Positions 29,572-37,099 of a DNA stretch of 64,000 nucleotides are shown here, in pieces (position 1 is the stretch's first letter; every line of letters starts with the position of its first letter). A program made the position numbers and the translations under genes. Location of the stretch: NCBI RefSeq assembly GCF_030651835.1, contig NZ_JAUSBX010000137.1, positions 1-64,000 of the forward strand, given 5' to 3'. This DNA comes from Methylicorpusculum sp. GTDB taxonomy: Bacteria > Pseudomonadota > Gammaproteobacteria > Methylococcales > Methylomonadaceae. The notes beneath the pieces were generated by a model. That model ran no database searches, was not told the DNA's origin, and worked only from the letters and a program-made list of their open reading frames with translations.

Positions 29572-30288
29572 TTAACAAAAAACCTCGTCTAGAAATGACA
29601 GCAAACTTTGCCAGGAACGTTTATCCGCATGCTTGTTATATACCGTGCCAAAGTCAGGATTATTGGCAACCGGATTTGTAAAAGCATGCATCGTATGTCC
29701 GTAGGTATGAATTTGCCAATCCTCACAAGAATCTGTTAATTCCGACGCCAGAGCAAGCACGTGATCAACCGGCACCATAGGGTCGTCATTACCGTGTAAA
29801 ACCAATACCTTGGCCATGATTTTTTTTGTTGGCAAGGATGGCGGAATCAGCAAGCCATGAAAACTCACCACGCCTGCGATATTCGCACCACTTCGCACTA
29901 AATCCAGCGCACATAATCCACCAAAACAAAAGCCGATCGCGGCAATGCGTTTTTCATCGACCCAGGGCAATAACTTTACGGCACTTAAAGCCGCTAAAAT
30001 TCGCTTTTGCAATAAAGCCCGATCTTCCATAAACGGCTGCATCAATTTTGCATTTTCTTTCGGTCCAGAACCTGTGACGCCCTTACCGTACATGTCGACA
30101 GCAAATCCCACATAACCCAATTCCGCCAGCTTTCTAGCTTTTTCGGCGACAAACTCATCGCGACCGCCCCATGCATGACAGATCAGCACAACCGGTCGCT
30201 GCCCTTCTAATGCGTCATCAAATGCAAAATAAGCCTCTAAATGAATGTCACCATCCAAATAACCTACAGTATTCGAAACGATAGTCAT
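29572..30288 (-). CDS. Dienelactone hydrolase family protein
   Basis: A 238-residue alpha/beta hydrolase. The nucleophile elbow is GFCFGG, with the Cys typical of dienelactone hydrolases; Asp (HGNDDPMVP) and His (YGHTMHAFTNP) complete the triad. CHAWGGRDEF forms the oxyanion region. No signal peptide, so cytoplasmic. It forms an operon with the Dabb and phosphatase genes (9-base gap). The true substrate is unknown. Confidence 0.9.
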   Translation of the reverse strand: MTIVSNTVGYLDGDIHLEAYFAFDDALEGQRPVVLICHAWGGRDEFVAEKARKLAELGYVGFAVDMYGKGVTGSGPKENAKLMQPFMEDRALLQKRILAALSAVKLLPWVDEKRIAAIGFCFGGLCALDLVRSGANIAGVVSFHGLLIPPSLPTKKIMAKVLVLHGNDDPMVPVDHVLALASELTDSCEDWQIHTYGHTMHAFTNPVANNPDFGTVYNKHADKRSWQSLLSFLDEVFC

Positions 30289-30297
30289 ATCAATTCC

Positions 30298-30678
30298 TCA
30301 GGGCGTAATAAAATCGTAAGTAACTACTTTTTCTACCAAAGGCTGCAACTTTTCGTGCAGAATTTGCTTGTGTTTAGGATGCGCCAAATAGGCATCCAAT
30401 GCCTTCTTGTCTTTCAAGGTAACCGTTACCGCGACATCGAAACTTTCATCGGCAATGGGCCGTCCGCTTGGAGCAATGACGCCGGTATGCCGGGCGATGA
30501 TGCCGGGTAAATCGTTCAAGCGTTTGCTTTCCTCGATATAGCGTGTTTTGGTTTCTTCATTGCCGGGTTCTTTTAACCAGACAATGACGACATGCGTTAT
30601 GGGCTTGGAAATTTCGGCTAGCGTAATTGCAGAATGAATTAGCAACACCGCTAAAAAAAAACACTTAATTAAAATCAT
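30298..30678 (-). CDS. Exported Dabb-domain (stress-response A/B barrel) protein
   Basis: A 126-residue protein with a signal peptide (about 1-22, ending in ITLAE) and a Dabb ferredoxin-like barrel: ITHVVIVWLKEPGNEETK, DVAVTVTLKDKKALDAY and HPKHKQI. Export is unusual for the family. ATG overlaps the phosphatase stop by four bases. Confidence 0.8.
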   Translation of the reverse strand: MILIKCFFLAVLLIHSAITLAEISKPITHVVIVWLKEPGNEETKTRYIEESKRLNDLPGIIARHTGVIAPSGRPIADESFDVAVTVTLKDKKALDAYLAHPKHKQILHEKLQPLVEKVVTYDFITP

Positions 30679-31160
30679 TTATCCTCCAATTGACTTCTAA
30701 TTGTTTGCAGAAAACCAAGCGAGGCTTCTTCAACCAAATCGAGTACTTTTTCAAAACCAAATCGGCCTCCGTAGTAAGGATCAGGCACTTCCTTGACATT
30801 TAAATGAGGCGCAAAATCCAAAAAATAATGAATTTTATTTTTGTGATGTTCAGGACAAGCCCCTTTTAAAAGTGAGTAATTATCGCTGTCCATAGCCAAT
30901 ATGTAGTCAAACCTTTCAAAATCAGAGAGCACGACTTTTCTGGCTCTAAGGTGATTTAATTCAATGCCTCGCTCTTTTGCAGATTTTTGTGATCTCAGAT
31001 CAGGTTCTTCGCCCTCATGGTATGCATGTGTTCCAGCCGAATCGATGTCAAAAACATGACTCAAATTCTGATCGTTAACCAGTTTTGTAAAAACCCCTTC
31101 AGCTGTAGGTGACCGGCAAATATTGCCCATGCAAACAAATAACACTTTTACTCGGCTCAT
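30675..31160 (-). CDS. Low-molecular-weight protein tyrosine phosphatase
   Basis: A 161-residue cytoplasmic phosphatase. The CX5R loop is VCMGNICRSPTAEG near the N-terminus and the general-acid Asp is in VPDPYYGG. Length is normal. In bacteria such enzymes often oppose tyrosine kinases of exopolysaccharide synthesis, but no kinase gene is near. First gene of a three-gene operon. Confidence 0.94.
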   Translation of the reverse strand: MSRVKVLFVCMGNICRSPTAEGVFTKLVNDQNLSHVFDIDSAGTHAYHEGEEPDLRSQKSAKERGIELNHLRARKVVLSDFERFDYILAMDSDNYSLLKGACPEHHKNKIHYFLDFAPHLNVKEVPDPYYGGRFGFEKVLDLVEEASLGFLQTIRSQLEDK

Positions 31161-31450
31161 GATAAAAATAATTTTGAAGTTGAAAAACTCAGGAAACTTA
31201 ACTCACTGTATGACTATTATGCCCATTAATGCGGGTTATATCTATCGTAGTCATTGATCGATTCAGAGAAATAAGGTTGATATTTTCTTATTTCCTTCAA
31301 AAAAAATGACGACCTTAAATTATCAGCTATCCTTTTATTAAAATTTGAGGCGTCCCAATAAACAAAGGGACTCTGAACTAATCTTATAACCAAAATTGCC
31401 AATCCTTAAAACCAATTTAGATTGAATTAAAGGATGAACCGGAGAAACAT

Positions 31451-33199
31451 ATGATCATGAATTGGCATTCAGTTGGCGTTAAAGTGGTGGCCATTACCAC
31501 AACAGCGTTGGCGATAATCGCAACAGTTTTGTTGTTTATTTATGGCATATCAGAAAAAGAAAAACTCATTAATAATGAAATTCAAAACGCTAGAAATTTG
31601 CTTTTAATGTCGGAGTCCGTTCGAGAAAATACCAACATTAAGTGGGAAAAGGGGATTTTTTCAACCGAACTGGTTAAACAGATCGCTCAAAACAGTACCG
31701 GAAAAGATAAAAAGGACAAAGTGTTGGCAACAGTTCCGGTGATGAATGCTTGGGACGTCGTTCAATCCAAAGCCAAAGAAGGAAAATTTCGATTTAAGGC
31801 TCCCCGTGTTGGGGCCAGAAATTCAACTAATGAAGCTGACAGCATTGAACAGGACGCCTTAATCTTTTTTCAAAATAATCCGGATAGTAAAGAATTCGTT
31901 CATATCGATGAAGATAACGAAGAATTACGTTTTTTTAGACCGGTAAAACTCAGCAAGCAATGTGAAGTCTGTCATGGCGACCCTGCAACTTCTGAAGCGG
32001 TTTGGGGAAATGTTCAAGGGGTTGATATCCTTGATTACCCTATGGAAAATAAACGGGCAGGCGATTTGCACGGAGCATTCGAAATTATAAGTCCTTTAAG
32101 CCAAATCAATGCGCAATTAAAACGTGAACTTATGATTGCTGTGGGATTCAGCTTGGCTGCGCTGATTGTTGTGGGACTTCTAGGCGCTTTGACAATTAAT
32201 TTTGTTATTATTACCCCTCTGACCGATTTGGCATTAAAACTTCAAGATATCGCTGGTGGCGAGGGCAACCTAAGAGCTAGACTGAACGCTACGGGTAAAT
32301 CCGAATTTGCCTGGGTAGCTGGCAGTTTCAACAGTTTCGTCAAAAAAATAGCCAAAACGGTTGAGCGTATCAGCACTACAAGCGATCAACTGGCCCAGGC
32401 TTCCGTTCGTTTATCCAGCATTACGGAAGAAACAGAAAGAGGCGTAGACAAACAGCAGTCTGAAACGACCCAAGTGGCCACGGCTATGGAAGAAATGACT
32501 GCTACTGTTCAGGAAGTGGCAAGGAATGCGGTAAGAGCTTCCGAGGCAGCTTCAAAGGCTGATGCTGAAGCATTGTCCGGAAAAAATGTAGTCACAGCTT
32601 CAGTTGACGGCATAAACCGACTGGCTTCTGAAGTTGAAAATGCGGCTCAAGTTATTCATGAGTTGCAGTCTGACAGCAACAGTATCGGTGAAGTCTTGGG
32701 CGTTATTCAAGGTATTGCTGAACAAACCAATCTTCTAGCCTTAAACGCTGCCATTGAAGCGGCAAGAGCCGGTGAACAAGGCAGAGGGTTTGCTGTTGTG
32801 GCGGATGAAGTCAGGACACTGGCCAGCAGAACACAAAATTCGACCTTAGAAATTCAAAAGACTATAGAACGCTTACAAGCCCGAGCTGAACAAGCGGTCA
32901 AAGTGATGGAAAACGGCAAAAAACAAGCCACAAACAGCGTCGAACAGGCCGCGTCTGCCGGAGAAGCCATCTCAAGCATTAGTCAGAAGATCGATACCAT
33001 CAACGATATGAATAACCTGATTGCAAATGCTGCCGCACAGCAAAGTCTGGTTGCAGAAGAAATTAATCGTAATATCAGCAATATCAGCGCCGTGTCGCAC
33101 GACACTTCTATTGGTGCCAGAAATACGACAACGGCTTGCAGAGAATTACAAGCCCTTGCCAACCAGCTTAGAGAGGCAGTTAGACAGTTTAAAATTTAA
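31451..33199 (+). CDS. Methyl-accepting chemotaxis protein with haem-binding Tll0287-like sensor
   Basis: A 582-residue transducer. Membrane segments at about 10-30 and 233-258 bracket a periplasmic DUF3365/Tll0287-like domain holding a c-type haem motif C171-E-V-C174-H175, followed by GDP. A HAMP region (about 255-310) and the MA signalling domain follow, with the hairpin tip [41 protein letters not shown] split over about 412-455. The start has GGAG seven bases upstream. The haem suggests redox, O2 or NO sensing; a terminator follows. Confidence 0.92.
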   Translation: MIMNWHSVGVKVVAITTTALAIIATVLLFIYGISEKEKLINNEIQNARNLLLMSESVRENTNIKWEKGIFSTELVKQIAQNSTGKDKKDKVLATVPVMNAWDVVQSKAKEGKFRFKAPRVGARNSTNEADSIEQDALIFFQNNPDSKEFVHIDEDNEELRFFRPVKLSKQCEVCHGDPATSEAVWGNVQGVDILDYPMENKRAGDLHGAFEIISPLSQINAQLKRELMIAVGFSLAALIVVGLLGALTINFVIITPLTDLALKLQDIAGGEGNLRARLNATGKSEFAWVAGSFNSFVKKIAKTVERISTTSDQLAQASVRLSSITEETERGVDKQQSETTQVATAMEEMTATVQEVARNAVRASEAASKADAEALSGKNVVTASVDGINRLASEVENAAQVIHELQSDSNSIGEVLGVIQGIAEQTNLLALNAAIEAARAGEQGRGFAVVADEVRTLASRTQNSTLEIQKTIERLQARAEQAVKVMENGKKQATNSVEQAASAGEAISSISQKIDTINDMNNLIANAAAQQSLVAEEINRNISNISAVSHDTSIGARNTTTACRELQALANQLREAVRQFKI

Positions 33200-33243
33200 A
33201 AAGGTAAAATTCGGTATTACTCTCCATCTCTTAAATCAAAAAA

Positions 33244-33271
33244 GGCTTTGAATGATTCAAAGCCTTTTTTG
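33244..33271 (+). terminator. Intrinsic terminator after the chemoreceptor gene
   Basis: GGCTTTGAA (33244-33252) and TTCAAAGCC (33256-33264) form a perfect 9-bp stem with loop TGA, followed by six T residues and flanked by A residues upstream. Textbook rho-independent terminator. Confidence 0.93.
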
Positions 33272-33506
33272 TTTCGCCCTATGACAAAAGTTATTTGACA
33301 TAGATTTAATGAGGTTATGGTAATAATTCGTGTAAAAATGAACAAAAGCAACCAAACTGATTCCTTTAGACCCCCGCTTCTTCCTAAAACTGAGCCAGCT
33401 CACCAAAAACCAATAGCCTGTGCAAGTAGTCAAAATTGAACTGTTCAAAGAGGGTTTCAGATGATTAGGATTGCAAAAAATAGCAAAGTTATGCCAAAGA
33501 TAATGA

Positions 33507-33707
33507 CATTTAACATTTAAGTGGCGGCGGAAATTTAAAGGGCTGATTATTAGCTGTTTTTCTTCGGTACAAGCCGCTGATAACAAAAAACCGAATATTC
33601 TGGTTATTTGTGGTGACGATATCGGCCTGTTCAATGTCAGCGCCCATAACCAATGCATGATGGGCTACAAAGCACCTAATATCGACAGCATTTTCGCGCC
33701 GGTTTGA
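33507..33707 (+). pseudogene. Arylsulfatase N-terminal fragment
   Basis: The frame reads a signal-peptide-like stretch ending VQAAD, then NKKPNILVICGDDIGLFNVS and MMGYKAPNIDSI before a TGA. This matches the start of sulfatases of the DDIGWFN...GYxTPNIDRI type, including the two metal Asp residues. The upstream end is closed by TGA at 33504-33506, no start codon is present and the Cys/CxPxR region is missing. It is a different subfamily from the intact sulfatase at 60.5 kb. Confidence 0.75.
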
Positions 33708-33872
33708 CCAAAGGCCGCAGCCGTGGCCTTTACCAACCGAAAGCGCTGGGCGCTGAGCAAGACAGAGCTTACCCTAATAAGTGGTTTATCGAGGTTAAAG
33801 GACAAACCATTCGGTCCGACCAAAAGCTCGCACACTGGTTTGACGTGAATCAATGGGTCTATCTTACGTGAG

Positions 33873-33902
33873 GAGCCGTTTACGGTCCCGTACGCACGGT
33901 TC
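33873..33902 (+). mobile_element. Group II intron 3'-end-like structure (domain V-like), degenerate
   Basis: GAGCCGT (33873-33879) pairs with ACGGTTC (33896-33902), enclosing TACGG/CCGTA. The outer stem with the following CTGTGGG, then GGAGGCTTGCCTCC (33914-33927), resembles domain V and VI of bacterial group II introns. The loop is not the usual GNRA and the domain is 30 rather than about 34 bases, so it is likely dead. No reverse transcriptase is seen upstream. Confidence 0.45.
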
Positions 33903-33939
33903 TGTGGGCAGACGGAGGCTTGCCTCCTCTGAACCGATG

Positions 33940-34110
33940 AACAAAGTATCAATCGACATTTCTTCGAACGCTTCGGGCCGGACTCAAGCTCATCCTCGAC
34001 GGCCTCAGCAAACGCGCACAGAGAAACGTCTCGATAAACTCAACGAGCGCATCGGCCGACTCAAGGAAAAAAGCAAGGGTACGGGAGTTGTACAAAAGAC
34101 TTACGTTTGA
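33940..34110 (+). pseudogene. Transposase-like fragment (IS1634/IS4-like)
   Basis: One frame reads TEKRLDKLNERIGRLKEKSK near its end, similar to a segment of IS1634-type transposases (KVxERIGRLKEKY). It has no DDE core and is abruptly bounded. Evidence is a short motif only. Confidence 0.4.
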
Positions 34111-34532
34111 CTTAAACTCATCGGCTTTACAAGCGTGTAGTGCCTTAAGACTTTTTTGATTTCTAATTAATTGAAATTTAAGAGTTTTTAAATTAGGTTG
34201 TTAAAGATGGGTTAAGGCTCGCTGTTCGATCGGCTCTCGTAGGACTGCTCACATCACTGAATAGCCATTACTCTTGTTCAAAAGCAACAGGGGCCCAGCC
34301 CAGCCATGTCTTCCCATAAATTACTTGCGATAAGCGAATGCAATTGTTAATGAGACGATTTATTTTCGGATTCGGGGCTTACAACGTTAGGTTGGCTTTG
34401 TTTATACTGTTTCCGACGCCATGCCGGGGATTCGTGCTCACGCCTTTTACGTCAGATCAACTGCCGGCATGATTTCAGTTTTCTTTGTGACCTCATGCCG
34501 ATGGCGCTTCACCTATAAATTTCTCACTCGAT

Positions 34533-36920
34533 ATGCCTAAATTATCATCTGCGGTTGCCGGCCATAGCAAATTTCGCCTCGGTTTAGCGCTCATCTTTAT
34601 CCTGCTTGGATTATCGGTGGCAGGTTTTTATTATTGGGCTGCTAATATCCCGTTAATGGAGAAGCCTGCTACCTTTCCGACTAAAAAGTCTGAATCCCTT
34701 CAACCTGCTACACCTGCAAACCATGTCGGTGCGACTGAATGTCAGCAATGTCATCAAGCTGAATTCGATGCATGGCAAGGTTCGCATCACGCAATGGCCA
34801 TGCAGGAAGCCAACGAACGAACTGTACTTGGCGACTTTAATAATTCGACATTCAACTACTACGGTATTGAATCGACTTTCTTCAAGCGGGATGGCGAATT
34901 TATGGTGCGCACCGATGGTCCTGACGGTAAATTGACCGATTATCCGATCAAATACACGTTTGGCGTTATGCCGCTGCAGCAATACCTGATTGCATTTCCA
35001 GGAGGCCGTTATCAGGCGCTTGGTGTTGTCTGGGATAGCAGGCCTAAAGCCGAAGGTGGCCAACGTTGGTTTCATCTTTATCCTGATGAAAATATTGACT
35101 ATAAAGATCAGTTACACTGGACCGGTCGTTATCAGAACTGGAACATGCAATGTGCGGAATGCCACTCGACTAATCTCAAGAAAGGTTACGATGCGGCAAC
35201 GGATAGCTACCTAACTACTTTCAACGAAATCAACGTAGCCTGTGAGGCTTGCCATGGACCGGCCTCGCAGCATGTGGTTTGGGCGAAACAGGATCAACCT
35301 CCTTATAGCACTGATACCGATAAAGGCTTGTCAGTAAAACTAGAAAGCCACTGGCAGAACGACTGGATCTTTGCCGGTAGCGATGCAAAATTTGCGCATC
35401 GCGTGAAACCCGTTAATGAGTCTGCGATGAATACCTGCTGGGCCTGTCATGCCCGTCGGTTAACTTTGGTTGAGAGCAGTACGCCCGGTTTGCCGCTGGA
35501 AGACAGTCATCGTCCGGCGTTGTTGACGCAACCCACTTATTACGCTGATGGACAGCAGCGGGACGAAGACTACACTTGGGGGTCCTTCCGCCAAAGCAAG
35601 ATGTTTCAAAACGGCGTGACCTGTATGGATTGCCACGAACCACATGCGCTTAAACTCCGAGCAGAAGGTAACGCCTTGTGTATTCGTTGCCACAATGCTG
35701 AAACCTTTGATACAGAAAAGCATCATTTTCATCGGCCTAATTCCAAAGGTGAGCAATGTATGGAGTGCCACGCACCGGAACAAAATTACATGGTTATCGA
35801 TGGCCGGCACGATCACAGTTTCCGTTTACCGCGTCCTGATTTGTCACAATCATTAGGCAGCCCCAATGCTTGTAACCAATGTCATCGCGACCGCAAGCCA
35901 GAATGGGCTGCAGCTACCTTGGATAGCTGGTACGGCAAGACATGGCGCGAACGTCCCCATTACGGTCACGTACTGCACAATGGCGTGACGCAAGGGTTCA
36001 AAGCTTTGCCGGCATTGATCCAGTTAGCTCAAGATATAGGCAAACCGGCCATTGTTCGGGCAACAGCCATCAATCTGAGCGAGCCAATGATGAATCAGGA
36101 TTTGTTAATCACAGTCCGGCAGTGGTTAAAAGATAGCGATCCGTCTGTTCGCATAGCGGCTTTGGGTTTAATTGAAGCCGTCGATCCGGTCAATCGGATT
36201 CTGGCAGCCGCGCCGTTACTAAACAATCCGATACGTGGTGTGCGTATCGAAGCATTCCGTATCTTGGCAGATGTGCCGAACGATCAGTTTCCTGCAGATA
36301 ACCTCAAATACCGAGCTCTCGCTGAACAGGAATATCGCGCTTATTTGGCGTTGAATGCCGATTGGCCATCGGAAAATGTCAATCTCGGTAATCTTGAGTG
36401 GCGACAAGGCCGGCTCGATGCAGCTATTGCCGCATACCAACGAGCACTGAGGCTCGATCCGCAGTTTGCCGGTGCTTATGTCAATCTTGCCGATGTCTAC
36501 CGGCAATTAGGACGAGACAGTGAAGGAGAAAAATACTTGCGACAAGGTTTGTCCGTGTTACCGAAGGCAGCGGATTTACATCACGCATTAGGTTTAACTT
36601 TAATCCGCAAGGCCAATCAAACTGACGCTTTAAATGAACTGGCTGAAGCTTATAAACTTGCTCCGGACAATGGTCGATACGCTTACGTCTATGCCATTGG
36701 ACTGAATTCAGTAGGTAAGTCCAAACAGGCTATTGCCGTACTCAAAGACGCTGAAACCCATCATCCGTTTAACATGGAAATCCTGAATGCCCTGATTTCG
36801 ATGCATCTGGAAATGAACGATGGAAAAATGGCGCTGGTATACGCTAAAAAAGCTGCGGAGGCGATGCCTGCCAATATGCCAATAAAACGGTTAGTAGATG
36901 AATTGTCGGCTCCCAGATAA
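34533..36920 (+). CDS. Octahaem c-type cytochrome with TPR domain
   Basis: A 795-residue exported electron-transfer protein. One N-terminal membrane segment (about 16-36) may anchor it to the inner membrane facing the periplasm. Eight CxxCH motifs start at residues 70, 207, 237, 302, 364, 383, 409 and 447. A HEAT-like region (about 490-590) and TPR repeats follow (about 610-790, e.g. AIAAYQRALRLDPQFAGAYV). The layout resembles cytochrome c-554-type multihaem proteins with appended TPRs. The long spacing between haems 1 and 2 holds a predicted beta region. The redox partner is unknown; a role in respiration, denitrification steps or metal reduction is possible. Confidence 0.88.
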   Translation: MPKLSSAVAGHSKFRLGLALIFILLGLSVAGFYYWAANIPLMEKPATFPTKKSESLQPATPANHVGATECQQCHQAEFDAWQGSHHAMAMQEANERTVLGDFNNSTFNYYGIESTFFKRDGEFMVRTDGPDGKLTDYPIKYTFGVMPLQQYLIAFPGGRYQALGVVWDSRPKAEGGQRWFHLYPDENIDYKDQLHWTGRYQNWNMQCAECHSTNLKKGYDAATDSYLTTFNEINVACEACHGPASQHVVWAKQDQPPYSTDTDKGLSVKLESHWQNDWIFAGSDAKFAHRVKPVNESAMNTCWACHARRLTLVESSTPGLPLEDSHRPALLTQPTYYADGQQRDEDYTWGSFRQSKMFQNGVTCMDCHEPHALKLRAEGNALCIRCHNAETFDTEKHHFHRPNSKGEQCMECHAPEQNYMVIDGRHDHSFRLPRPDLSQSLGSPNACNQCHRDRKPEWAAATLDSWYGKTWRERPHYGHVLHNGVTQGFKALPALIQLAQDIGKPAIVRATAINLSEPMMNQDLLITVRQWLKDSDPSVRIAALGLIEAVDPVNRILAAAPLLNNPIRGVRIEAFRILADVPNDQFPADNLKYRALAEQEYRAYLALNADWPSENVNLGNLEWRQGRLDAAIAAYQRALRLDPQFAGAYVNLADVYRQLGRDSEGEKYLRQGLSVLPKAADLHHALGLTLIRKANQTDALNELAEAYKLAPDNGRYAYVYAIGLNSVGKSKQAIAVLKDAETHHPFNMEILNALISMHLEMNDGKMALVYAKKAAEAMPANMPIKRLVDELSAPR

Positions 36921-37099
36921 ACCATTCGAAGCTATAAAACCAAGACAAAGTTTTTCCTGCTTAATATCTCGACATCGAACTTGAAGACTAGAACTTATGA
37001 GTAAATTCAAGGACCGAAAATGTTCATGGCGACCCTGTTTGGAAATTTGATGCGTACATTCTGATTCCGATTATTCGCTTTAAAACACGTCTTTCCTCT

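Larger units (their letters stand above)
33272..34532. other. Remnant-rich interval
   Basis: About 1.26 kb without an intact gene. It contains a sulfatase fragment, a group II intron 3'-end-like structure and a transposase-like fragment, listed separately. The last 400 bases hold no recognised element and should include the promoter of the multihaem cytochrome gene. Confidence 0.6.

Noticed and set aside
33257-33658. Minus-strand 133-codon frame
   Set aside because: It overlaps an intrinsic terminator and the sulfatase remnant on the other strand, and its translation looks random.
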